A stretch of DNA of 44,067 bases, from assembly GCA_017465845.1 (NCBI GenBank), contig JAFTVH010000018.1:1-44067 (forward strand), given 5' to 3'. The notes under the pieces are model-generated. The model was not told the DNA's origin. It saw nothing but the letters and a program-made list of their open reading frames with translations, and did not search any database. The stretch's first letter is position 1; each line of letters begins with the position of its first letter. The position numbers and the translations under genes were made by a program. Shown piece by piece: positions 16,909 through 24,759 of this stretch. The DNA is from Lachnospiraceae bacterium. Lineage in GTDB: Bacteria > Bacillota > Clostridia > Lachnospirales > Lachnospiraceae.

Positions 16909-17913
16909 ATGAAAGCAATACAATTTTTAGGTGCAGATCATATTGAAGTATGCGATGTAGCACTTCCCGAAGTGCCGGAAGGCTGGGCATTGATTAAAGT
17001 TTCCCATGCCGGCATATGCGGTACAGATTTAAATATTTATGCAGGCACACACCCTCGTGCAAAGGCTCCTTTAACCATGGGCCATGAATTTTCCGGTGTG
17101 GTGGCACAGGATTGTGAAAGATTCCCTGCAGGTACACGTGTAACGGTATATCCGCTGATTTCCTGCGGCAAGTGTGAGCCTTGCACTTCAGGAAATAAGC
17201 ATGTCTGCAACACACTTGGTCTGTATGGCATCGACACAGCAGGCGGTATGGCAGAATACGTGGCAATCCCTCAGGACCAGCTGATTCCGCTTCCTGAGAA
17301 TGTTTCCTTTAAGGTGGGCGCATTTATCGAGCCGATTGCTGTTACCGTACATACTTTGCGTGAAACAGGCTTTGTTCCCGGTGATAACGCAATCGTTTTC
17401 GGCTGCGGTACCATTGGTCTTTGTCTTGCGTTGACTTTAAAACAGTTCGGTGTCGGCGATCTGCTTCTGGTGGAAACGGATGCTTCCAGACTGGCTCTTG
17501 CAAAAGAACTTGGTTTCGAGGCAGTCAATCCCATGGAAGTAAATCTGGACGACGTAGTGGCACAGCATACAAACGGCAACGGATTCGACAGAGTATATGA
17601 CTGCGCAGGAGCAAACGCTGTTGCTGCCATGCTTTTAGACGTTGTAAAGGTAAGAGGACAGATCGTGATCGTAGCTTCCTACAAGAAGCCGCCTCAGATG
17701 CCGTTCTTTAAGGGTATGGCAAAGGAAGTTTCCATCAATTTTGTAAGAGTTTACAGACAGAAGGATTTTGCGATTGCTGCCCAAATGGCAGAAAAAGAGC
17801 CGTTATTTGAAAAAATCATTACTCATGTACTGCCTGCTGATGAAGCACAGAAAGGCTTTGATCTGCTTTTGACAGGCGGCACAGGTGCAGTAAAGGTAAT
17901 GTTTGAGTTTTAA
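16909..17913 (+). CDS. Zinc-dependent alcohol/polyol dehydrogenase (MDR family)
   Basis: This 334-residue medium-chain dehydrogenase has the catalytic-zinc elements CGTD and GHEFSGVV (near 37-62), the four-cysteine structural zinc loop CGKCEPCTSGNKHVC (about 85-99) and a Rossmann motif VFGCGTIGL near residue 163. Family members oxidise polyols, L-threonine or sugar acids such as galactonate. Start ATG 16909 has an AGAAGGAGAAG site. The cofactor is probably NAD, not proven. It lies 17 nt before the KduD-like gene. Confidence 0.9.
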   Translation: MKAIQFLGADHIEVCDVALPEVPEGWALIKVSHAGICGTDLNIYAGTHPRAKAPLTMGHEFSGVVAQDCERFPAGTRVTVYPLISCGKCEPCTSGNKHVCNTLGLYGIDTAGGMAEYVAIPQDQLIPLPENVSFKVGAFIEPIAVTVHTLRETGFVPGDNAIVFGCGTIGLCLALTLKQFGVGDLLLVETDASRLALAKELGFEAVNPMEVNLDDVVAQHTNGNGFDRVYDCAGANAVAAMLLDVVKVRGQIVIVASYKKPPQMPFFKGMAKEVSINFVRVYRQKDFAIAAQMAEKEPLFEKIITHVLPADEAQKGFDLLLTGGTGAVKVMFEF

Positions 17914-17930
17914 GGGGACGGAGGCAGGAC

Positions 17931-18689
17931 ATGAATTTATTTGATTTAACAGGGAAGACCGCGCTGGTAACAGGCGGCAATAAGGGCCTTGGAAAAGGCA
18001 TGGCAGAAGGCTTGTGTGAAGCAGGCGCAAGGGTTGCAATCATGGGATCCAGTGAAAGCGTTTTTGAAGCTGCAAAGGAATTCTGCGATAAGGGATATGA
18101 TGTGATCGGTGTCCGCTGTGATCTGGGAAACGAAGAAGAAATCAAAAAGGCTTTTGCACAGGTTGTGGAACATTTTGACGGTAAGCTGGATATTCTGGTA
18201 AATAATGCAGGGATTCAGAGAAGAAATCCCAGTGAAGACTTTCTCATGAGCGACTGGGACGATGTCATCAGTGTGAATTTAAGAGCAGTATTTCAATTGT
18301 GCCAGCTGGCAGGCAGAAATATGCTTGCTAACGGCGGCGGTAAGATTATCAACCTGGCTTCCATGCTCAGCTACTTTGGCGGTTATACCGTACCTGCTTA
18401 TGCAGCAGCAAAGGGCGGTGTGGCACAGCTTACAAAGGCTCTGGCAAATGAGTGGGCATCCAAGGGCATCTGTGTAAATGCAATTGCTCCGGGCTACATG
18501 GCAACCCAGATGAACACGAAGTTAATTGAAGACCCGAAGAGAAATACGGAAATTCTGGCCCGAATTCCCATGGGAAGATGGGGGAACGAACAGGATATGA
18601 AGGGCATCGTTATTTTCCTTGCATCGAAAGCAAGCGATTATTTGAGCGGTGCGGTGATTCCGGTAGATGGCGGATATCTGGGAAGATAA
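17931..18689 (+). CDS. KduD-like short-chain dehydrogenase (2-deoxy-gluconate type)
   Basis: This 252-residue SDR has TGGNKGLGKGMA (about 14-25), NNAGIQRR, Ser in LASMLSYFGG, and catalytic Tyr157/Lys161 in AYAAAK. The segments ANEWASKGICVNAIAPGYMA and RIPMGRWGNEQD closely follow KduD, which reduces the 2,5-diketo sugar from unsaturated uronate to 2-keto-3-deoxygluconate. The GH105 gene in the same operon makes this role likely, but no kduI isomerase is recognised nearby. The symbol is withheld because related SDRs act on other sugar acids. It ends the operon; no clear terminator is seen after it. Confidence 0.85.
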   Translation: MNLFDLTGKTALVTGGNKGLGKGMAEGLCEAGARVAIMGSSESVFEAAKEFCDKGYDVIGVRCDLGNEEEIKKAFAQVVEHFDGKLDILVNNAGIQRRNPSEDFLMSDWDDVISVNLRAVFQLCQLAGRNMLANGGGKIINLASMLSYFGGYTVPAYAAAKGGVAQLTKALANEWASKGICVNAIAPGYMATQMNTKLIEDPKRNTEILARIPMGRWGNEQDMKGIVIFLASKASDYLSGAVIPVDGGYLGR

Positions 18690-18716
18690 GAACTGAGATG
18701 ATGCCGGTCCTTTCTC

Positions 18717-18745
18717 TTGCGAAAAGCACCTGACTATGATAAACT
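18717..18745 (+). promoter_or_regulatory. Possible promoter upstream of the decayed ATPase gene
   Basis: TTGCGA (18717-18722) lies 17 bp from TAAACT (18740-18745); an overlapping TATGAT (18735-18740) is a better -10 but lacks a -35. Position fits the remnant gene starting at 18795. Low certainty. Confidence 0.35.
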
Positions 18746-18794
18746 TTAAGCAGTAACAGTCACAAATGGGTGTAAAAAGAAAGCAGGTGAGCTC

Positions 18795-19546
18795 GTGGCA
18801 GAATGGATGAAATTACCGATTGGTATTGAAGATTCCTGCAAAAGTCAGAGTCGGCTACCACAAAGCGTGAGATTGAGCAGTTGATCGCAGGGGAGAGCGT
18901 CCGGAAGGAAATACACCAGGAACTGACTTACAGAGAGTTGGATAACAGCATAAATAATCTTTGGAGTGTTTTGTTTACCACCGGTTATCTGACACAGGAA
19001 GGGGAAGCGAAAGAAGATGTATTTCGTTTGAGGATTCCAAATCTTGGGATTCGAAAGATATTTATCCGACAGATTTATACCTGGTTTCAGGAGACCGCAG
19101 AAGCAGACGGCACGACACTGAGTGCTTTCTGCGAGGCATTTCAAAACGGAGATGCTGCCGGGGTTGAAAAACAGCTGAATGCTTATCTTTGGAATACCAT
19201 CAGCATTAGGGACACGTTTGTAAAGGGCAAAAAGGAAAACTTTTACCATGGGATTCTGCTTGGATTGCTGCGGTACAAGGAAAACTGGGCAGTTTCCTCC
19301 AATCGCGAATCCGGGGAGGGGTATAGTGATATCATCGTTGAAGCCGGCAGGGAAAGAATGGGAATTATTATTGAACTGAAATATCCGGGTGACGGGAATC
19401 TGGATAAAGGATGCGACGAGGCACTGAAGCAGATTGAGAAAAACGATTATGAAGAAGTGCTGCGGAATAATGGTATGAAGACAATTTTGAAATATGGGAT
19501 TGCGTGTTATAAGAAACAATGTAAGGTAGTAAAAGGAACTGTGTGA
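18795..19546 (+). pseudogene. Decayed AAA-ATPase-like / PD-(D/E)XK nuclease family gene
   Basis: The first codons from GTG 18795 (ribosome site AGGTGA) read AEWMKLPIGIED, the conserved N-terminus of the large family with an AAA-ATPase-like domain and a C-terminal DUF1703 (PD-(D/E)XK) domain. After about 12 residues homology stops, and another frame resumes at once with ESATTKREIEQLIAGE, which normally lies some 300 residues later. So the ATPase core is deleted and the two ends are out of frame. The remaining 3' part (open 18881-19546 from TTG) keeps nuclease residues YSDIIVE and IIIELKYPG. A short C-terminal product is conceivable but its ribosome site is poor. Confidence 0.8.
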
Positions 19547-19571
19547 CAAAGGGTAGGAAAAAGCAACTTTT

Positions 19572-20480
19572 ATGAGTAACAGATATATCAGGCAGCTTAA
19601 TATCCGGCTGGAAACAGCGGACAGCGTTATGATGGAGAGGGCAGAGCAGATAGTCGGTTCCTTAAAGCAGCAGGGCATTGCGGTGCAGGTGGCAGCCGGA
19701 ATGCAGATACGGAGCGCAGAAGTTGAAGTGCCCGAAGAAATTTGCAAGTCTCTTTCTATGAAAGGCATATTATGGCTGACTGACAGTGAACATTTTGCCG
19801 AGAAACTTGCAGCGTTACAGCTCCCTGTTATTGCTTGGCTGCACGAAGGGAACCGCCGGAGCAGCTTTCAGAATATCCGTTATGCGGTGGAGGAACCTCA
19901 GGAACTGGATGCAGACTTTTTTGAAAGAATCTACCGCAGATATGCCGGCATCCCCTGGGATATTGCAGAGACTGTCCGGTGCCTCATCAGGGAGACCACG
20001 GTGGAGGATGCGGAGGCTTTTGCCAAAATCTATGAAGAACCGGCCATTACCCGGTACATGGACCCTTTTTGTACGGAAGTGTGCATGGAACGGGAATATG
20101 TGAAAGAATATATAGAAAAAGTATACGACTTTTACGGCTACGGAGTCTGGACTGTAGTGTGGAAAGAAACGGGAGAAGTGATTGGCAGAGTCGGCTTTGG
20201 ACAGGAAGAGATTCCTGCCCTGGGTTATATGATCGCGCTGCCCTGGCAGGGACGGGGGCTGGCACAGGAGGTGTGCAGGGCTGCCCTTACTTTTGCAAAA
20301 GAAGAGCTGGGCTTTGAGCGAGTGCAGGCGCTTATTCATGAAAATAATCTGCCTTCTATAAGACTGGCCCGTAAGTTGGGCTTCTTAAGGCAGGTACAAG
20401 CAGAGAAAACATCCTGCCATGTTTTCCTGCTGGAACTGCCGATGATGGACAGTGCCTCCGGTACTGCAGAGAATTTATAA
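19572..20480 (+). CDS. GNAT acetyltransferase with N-terminal extra domain
   Basis: This 302-residue protein has a C-terminal GNAT domain (about 140-290: RCLIRETTVEDAEAF, VWKETGEVIGRVGF, the acetyl-CoA-binding LPWQGRGLAQEV, and NNLPSIRLARKLGF). It would transfer an acetyl group from acetyl-CoA to an amine. The first 135 residues form a separate unrecognised domain with alpha/beta character (GILWLTDSEHFAEKLAALQL, then VIAWLHEG). The gene stands alone, followed by a strong terminator. Its substrate is unknown. Confidence 0.85.
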   Translation: MSNRYIRQLNIRLETADSVMMERAEQIVGSLKQQGIAVQVAAGMQIRSAEVEVPEEICKSLSMKGILWLTDSEHFAEKLAALQLPVIAWLHEGNRRSSFQNIRYAVEEPQELDADFFERIYRRYAGIPWDIAETVRCLIRETTVEDAEAFAKIYEEPAITRYMDPFCTEVCMEREYVKEYIEKVYDFYGYGVWTVVWKETGEVIGRVGFGQEEIPALGYMIALPWQGRGLAQEVCRAALTFAKEELGFERVQALIHENNLPSIRLARKLGFLRQVQAEKTSCHVFLLELPMMDSASGTAENL

Positions 20481-20495
20481 GTAAATCGGGAAATG

Positions 20496-20526
20496 ACCTA
20501 TGAGCGCAATGCTCGTAGGTTTTTTG
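20496..20526 (+). terminator. Intrinsic terminator after the acetyltransferase gene
   Basis: ACCTATGAGC (20496-20505) pairs with GCTCGTAGGT (20511-20520) around a GCAAT loop (one T-G pair), followed directly by TTTTT. It insulates the capsule locus from upstream transcription. Confidence 0.92.
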
Positions 20527-20584
20527 TGATTCAGGAAGGTAGAGTGAACAGTATAAGGATCCAACTGTAAACATCTGGGAAGCC

Positions 20585-20613
20585 TTGACCCCAAAAGAAA
20601 AATGTTGTATTAT
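20585..20613 (+). promoter_or_regulatory. Promoter of the capsule/exopolysaccharide operon
   Basis: TTGACC (20585-20590) and TATTAT (20608-20613) are exactly 17 bp apart, close to sigma-70 consensus. A start near 20620 leaves a leader of about 115 nt before the CpsB start, with a small hairpin CACCG-CTG-CGGTG at 20690-20702. Such leaders in capsule operons are often control points, but no known RNA motif is recognised here. Confidence 0.8.
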
Positions 20614-20733
20614 GATAAAGTCATATAGTTGGTCGCAATATAGAGATTATTTTTACAGGAATCGGTTGGTCATTGTACTTGATGAGTTTCACCGCTGCGG
20701 TGCTGCCGAGTGGGGATGAGTGGGAGATTCAAA

Positions 20734-21453
20734 ATGAAATATATAGATATTCATTCACATATCCTGCCTTATATGGATGATGGGGCAAGGGATGCTAAGA
20801 TGAGTCTTGCGATGTTACGGCTTGCCGAGAGCGAAGGCATATCAGATATTATAGTGACACCGCATTATAGAAAGGGGCACTACAAGGGAGAACGCAGACA
20901 AATAGATAAGGTGCTCGCAGAGATACGGGACTTGATGAAAGCAGAGGGAATCCAAGTAAATCTGTATCCCGGCAACGAAATTTATTATCACAGTGAGCTG
21001 GAAGAGAAATTGGAATCCGGTGTTTTAAGTACCATGAACAATACAGAATATGTACTGGTGGAATTTTCTCCGATGGAAGATTTTATGTACATTCGAAGTG
21101 CTATTGATCAATTGTTCAGTATCGGATATATTCCGATTATAGCCCATGTCGAACGTATTCAGTGCATTGAAAAAAACATAGAGCGTGCCCGAGATCTAAA
21201 AAAAAGCGGCTGCGATTTGCAGGTAAATGCTGCAAGTGCTATGGGTGAAACGGGATTTAGGTGCAAACGATTTGTGCACAAATTACTCCGTGAGGAGCTT
21301 GTGGACTATATTGGTACTGATGCTCATGATATCGATAAACGACGGCCGGTAATAAAAAAATGCGCAGAAATGTTATATAGAAAATACAACCGGGATTATG
21401 TGGACGAGATATTGTTTCAAAATGCAGCAACTCGACTGCTGGCAAGTAAATAG
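20734..21453 (+). CDS. cpsB: CpsB/YwqE-type tyrosine-protein phosphatase (PHP fold)
   Basis: This 239-residue PHP-fold, metal-dependent phosphatase would remove phosphate from the CpsD tyrosine kinase and so control polymer synthesis. Metal-binding motifs are visible: IHSH (His7, His9), MDDGA, TPHY, the Glu in PGNEIYYH, AHVER and IGTDAHD. Its position just before the CpsC and CpsD genes is the standard order in Gram-positive capsule operons. The frame is open from a GTG at 20710 and an ATG at 20716, but GGGAG 8 nt before ATG 20734 and family alignment (MKYIDIHSH) support the shorter start. Confidence 0.92.
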   Translation: MKYIDIHSHILPYMDDGARDAKMSLAMLRLAESEGISDIIVTPHYRKGHYKGERRQIDKVLAEIRDLMKAEGIQVNLYPGNEIYYHSELEEKLESGVLSTMNNTEYVLVEFSPMEDFMYIRSAIDQLFSIGYIPIIAHVERIQCIEKNIERARDLKKSGCDLQVNAASAMGETGFRCKRFVHKLLREELVDYIGTDAHDIDKRRPVIKKCAEMLYRKYNRDYVDEILFQNAATRLLASK

Positions 21454-21522
21454 TATGCAGTGCCATAGGCCGGGTGCTCAAAGAATAGTACATAAATATC
21501 ACATTATAGGAGATTACAAATT

Positions 21523-22344
21523 ATGCAGAACACAGACGATATAATTGAAATTGACTTAAAAGAAATATTTGTTGTTTTATTGAATAAATTGTGGCTGATT
21601 ATGCTCTGCGGTATCGTGACCGGAGTTATTAGCTTTTGCTATAGTTCCTTTCTGATCACGCCCCAGTATCAGTCTACTACCAAAGTATATATTCTCAATA
21701 ACCAGAACGGTGACAATGTGACTTACAGCGATTTGCAGATGGGGACGATTCTGACCAAGGACTACAAGGAATTGATCAAGAGCCGTAATGTATTGGAAAC
21801 CGTAATAGAAAATTGCAAGCTGGACGAGAAGTATGGCAGTTTGGCCGGGCGTGTGTTGGTGGAACCTATTTCTGATACTCGCATTATTGCTATCACTGTA
21901 GAGGATCCCGATCCTGAGACTGCCCGGTACCTGGCAGACGAGGTTCGTAAAGTGGCAGCGAAGCATATCAAGCAGGTAATGGATATTGAAGCTGTAAATG
22001 TGGTAGAGGAAGCTAATCTTCCGGAGAATCCTGCCAGTCCCAGTGTGGTAAAATGGACAGTTCTGGGATTAGCGTTGGGTATGTGTGCATGTGTTGGTGT
22101 GATTCTGCTGAAATACCTGTTGGATGATACCATAAAAACCAGTGAAGATGTAGAAAAATATCTGGGTCTCAGCACTTTGGCTATGATTCCTGTCATGGAG
22201 GATGAGGTAAGTGCCTCAAAGAAACGTAAAAATAGCAGACAGCGCACATATAATGCGGTGGATTTAGAATCTGAAGATAATAAGCCTCAGCATAAGGTTG
22301 AAGTGGAAGATTTGAAGGAATCTGACACGGAGGAGGGGAAATAG
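21523..22344 (+). CDS. cpsC: CpsC/YveK-type chain-length and kinase modulator (Wzz family)
   Basis: This 273-residue membrane protein has two transmembrane helices (about 20-42 and 176-198) around an extracellular region that carries TTKVYILNNQNGDNVTYSD, plus the proline-rich ENPASPS just before helix 2. These features define the Wzz/CapA-type polysaccharide co-polymerase that sets chain length and activates the CpsD kinase. The cytoplasmic tail of about 75 residues is longer than usual and highly charged. Ribosome site AGGAG lies at 21510-21514. The CpsD start follows the stop codon directly. Confidence 0.92.
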   Translation: MQNTDDIIEIDLKEIFVVLLNKLWLIMLCGIVTGVISFCYSSFLITPQYQSTTKVYILNNQNGDNVTYSDLQMGTILTKDYKELIKSRNVLETVIENCKLDEKYGSLAGRVLVEPISDTRIIAITVEDPDPETARYLADEVRKVAAKHIKQVMDIEAVNVVEEANLPENPASPSVVKWTVLGLALGMCACVGVILLKYLLDDTIKTSEDVEKYLGLSTLAMIPVMEDEVSASKKRKNSRQRTYNAVDLESEDNKPQHKVEVEDLKESDTEEGK

Positions 22345-23040
22345 ATGCAGAACATTGAATTAAAAGAGAGACTTCTGGATTATAGAAGTAAAGAGGCCTT
22401 TAAGATGCTTCGTACCAACATTGAATTTACCGGTGGTGATCTGAAAGTCATCTGCATTACCAGCTGTACTCCCAATGAAGGTAAAAGTAATATTTCCTTT
22501 GAAGTGGCAAAATCCTACGCGCAATTGGGGAAAAAGGTTCTGCTGGTGGACGCTGACTTACGTAAATCTGTGATGCGTCAGCGTCATAAGAAAGGAAAAG
22601 TACGTTTGGGATTAGTAAATTTTCTGGTAGGCAAATGCGAATTCGAGGAAGCTCTTTGCAGTACGGATGAAAAGAATCTGTATATGATTTTTTCCGGTCC
22701 GGTGCCTCCTAACCCCAGCGAACTTCTGAGCAATAAAAGATTTACAGAGATGATTGAGAAAGCTCGTGAAGAATACGATATGGTCATCATTGATACCCCG
22801 CCTTTGGGCAGCGTGATTGATGCTGCAGTGATTTCAAAATGCTGTGACGGTGCAGTGATTGTAATCGCTGCGGGTAATGTTAGCTACCGCTTTGCCCGTA
22901 AAATAAAGGAACAGTTGGAGGTGGCCGAATGTCGCATTTTAGGCTGCGTACTGAATAAGGTGGATCTGTCCGGTAAGAGCTACTATGGAAAATATTATGG
23001 ATCGTATTATGGTCAATACTATGGCAATTATGGAGAGTAA
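22345..23040 (+). CDS. cpsD: CpsD/CapB-type autophosphorylating tyrosine kinase
   Basis: This 231-residue BY-kinase has the Walker A motif PNEGKSN with Lys47, Walker A' VLLVDADLRKS and Walker B VIIDTPPLG. The C-terminal tail is a cluster of YYG repeats (last 20 residues, nine tyrosines), the autophosphorylation sites. It works with the CpsC protein at the membrane and is dephosphorylated by the CpsB phosphatase. Ribosome site GGAGGGG lies within the end of the CpsC gene; the start codon immediately follows that gene's stop, indicating translational coupling. Confidence 0.94.
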   Translation: MQNIELKERLLDYRSKEAFKMLRTNIEFTGGDLKVICITSCTPNEGKSNISFEVAKSYAQLGKKVLLVDADLRKSVMRQRHKKGKVRLGLVNFLVGKCEFEEALCSTDEKNLYMIFSGPVPPNPSELLSNKRFTEMIEKAREEYDMVIIDTPPLGSVIDAAVISKCCDGAVIVIAAGNVSYRFARKIKEQLEVAECRILGCVLNKVDLSGKSYYGKYYGSYYGQYYGNYGE

Positions 23041-23100
23041 AAGCAAGACATGCTCTAAGGATGATTAATACATTTAGTACCTAATGATTGGAGTATAAAT

Positions 23101-24564
23101 ATGCACAAGAAAAATGTGTCGGATTGGCACAAGCATTTGGATTTTATGGTGGTAGATGTAATCTGCCTGCATATAGCATTCTTTCTGGCGTATTTATTCC
23201 GCCACAAGGTGTGGGGGATGTATCAGGAGCAAAATTATCGTCAGATTGTGATTATCATGAGTGTCATAGACGTGTTAGTGGCAATATTGTTTTCTTCTTT
23301 CAAGAACGTACTGAAGCGGGGATATTTTATAGAATTTACAGCTGCATTTAAGCACGTATGTCTGGTGGAGTGTATCACTATTTTTTATGTGTTTACCATG
23401 CAGAAGGGGACAGATTATTCCCGTATTGTATTTTATATTTTCCCGGTCATTTATCTATTGCTGACTACGGTAAGCAGATATCTGTGGAAGAATTATCTGA
23501 AGAAAAATGTAAAGCTTCATAAGATTCGTTCATTATTATTAGTGACCACTATGAAGCAGGCGGAAGAAAGTATTACAGAATTGCAAAATAATCCATATGA
23601 GCATTTTCTTCTAAAAGGTGTAGTATTAATGAAGGAACCGGGTGAGGAGAATGGTCAAATTAAAGAAATTCTGAACGTGCCGGTAATAGCCGGTAGCGCA
23701 GATGTGGCAGAGTATTGCCTGAATGAATGGGTGGATGCAGCTATGATCGTACTGCCTGTCGAGGTTCCCTATCCCAAGGAATTGATCGAAAAATTCCAGA
23801 AGATGGGGATTGTAGTACATAGAGCAATTGCCAGCAAATATAATGATTCTGATTGCAAACAGATTGTAGAGCGAATCGGTAACTACACAGTGTTGACTAC
23901 CAGTATGAATTATGCGTCCTCTGAGGAACTGTTTCTAAAGAGAGCGATGGATATCATCGGTGGTTTGGTGGGATGTATCTTAACAGGTATCATTTGTATA
24001 CTCTTTGGTCCTATTATTTACATGCAGTCTCCGGGACCGATCATCTTTACCCAGACCAGGGTGGGGAGAAATGGACGAAAATTTAAAATCTATAAAATTC
24101 GTACCATGTATATGGATGCAGAGGAACGCAAAAAAGAACTGATGCAGTACAACAAGCTGGGCGATGAAAAGATGTTCAAGCTGGACTATGATCCTCGTAT
24201 TATCGGGAATAAAAAACTTCCCGATGGAACTATAAAAAAGGGAATCGGCAGCTTTCTGCGAGAATATAGTCTGGATGAATTCCCTCAGATGTTCAATATT
24301 TTGCGTGGGGACATGAGCTTGGTGGGTACCAGACCACCGACCGTGGACGAGTGGGAAAAATATGAGCTGCATCATAGAGCACGATTGGCGTTTCGACCGG
24401 GGCTTACCGGTATGTGGCAGGTGAGCGGTAGAAGCAGCATCACAGATTTTGAGGAAGTGGTACGGTTGGATACAAAGTATATCAGTGAGTGGAGTTTGGG
24501 GTTAGATGTGAAGATAATTGCGAAGACTGTGTTAACAGTAGTGAAGAAGAGTGGCGCAGTGTAA
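23101..24564 (+). CDS. Priming undecaprenyl-phosphate sugar phosphotransferase (CpsE/WbaP type)
   Basis: This 487-residue protein starts polymer assembly by moving a sugar-1-phosphate onto undecaprenyl phosphate at the membrane. It has four to five N-terminal transmembrane helices (within 1-135), a soluble middle domain, another helix near 288-310, and the bacterial sugar transferase domain at about 279-487. Conserved stretches include RAMDIIGG, KIYKIRTM, FLREYSLDEFPQMFNIL, LVGTRPPT and RPGLTGMWQVSGRS. Ribosome site TTGGAG lies before ATG 23101. The sugar used (glucose or galactose) cannot be told. A terminator-like hairpin follows. Confidence 0.93.
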   Translation: MHKKNVSDWHKHLDFMVVDVICLHIAFFLAYLFRHKVWGMYQEQNYRQIVIIMSVIDVLVAILFSSFKNVLKRGYFIEFTAAFKHVCLVECITIFYVFTMQKGTDYSRIVFYIFPVIYLLLTTVSRYLWKNYLKKNVKLHKIRSLLLVTTMKQAEESITELQNNPYEHFLLKGVVLMKEPGEENGQIKEILNVPVIAGSADVAEYCLNEWVDAAMIVLPVEVPYPKELIEKFQKMGIVVHRAIASKYNDSDCKQIVERIGNYTVLTTSMNYASSEELFLKRAMDIIGGLVGCILTGIICILFGPIIYMQSPGPIIFTQTRVGRNGRKFKIYKIRTMYMDAEERKKELMQYNKLGDEKMFKLDYDPRIIGNKKLPDGTIKKGIGSFLREYSLDEFPQMFNILRGDMSLVGTRPPTVDEWEKYELHHRARLAFRPGLTGMWQVSGRSSITDFEEVVRLDTKYISEWSLGLDVKIIAKTVLTVVKKSGAV

Positions 24565-24600
24565 CCGGAAAACCTGTACTTATTTAGACGATCAAAGGTT

Positions 24601-24644
24601 AAGCCTGCAAACAGTATCTGCGGATCTGTCACAGGCTTTTTATC
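24601..24644 (+). terminator. Terminator-like hairpin inside the capsule locus
   Basis: AAGCCTG (24601-24607) pairs with CAGGCTT (24632-24638), with an inner ACAG/CTGT pairing, followed by TTTAT. It lies 36 nt after the priming transferase gene. Unless read through, it would cut off the ten downstream glycan genes. Confidence 0.7.
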
Positions 24645-24651
24645 GTAGATT

Positions 24652-24708
24652 AATTTGTCATCAGTGTTGATTGAGCAGGGACTGTTCATTGAATGGTGCT
24701 GACAAATT
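24652..24708 (+). promoter_or_regulatory. Long inverted repeat upstream of the glycosyltransferase block
   Basis: AATTTGTCA (24652-24660) and TGACAAATT (24700-24708) are perfectly complementary, separated by 39 nt. This directly follows the terminator-like hairpin and precedes the GTG start at 24760. It could be an operator or part of an antitermination structure. No clear promoter was seen in the 195-nt gap. Confidence 0.4.
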
Positions 24709-24759
24709 TTAGTAACTAAAAAAATTTGGTTGGCATAAGAATACATGGGAGGTGTTCAA

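Noticed and set aside
18845-19768. A 307-residue minus-strand ORF across the decayed ATPase gene
   Set aside because: It is antisense to conserved family sequence, has low-complexity Phe/Leu/Ser content and spans two unrelated plus-strand genes.
20690-20702. Small hairpin before cpsB as a riboswitch
   Set aside because: Only five base pairs are present and no conserved aptamer core can be recognised in the leader.
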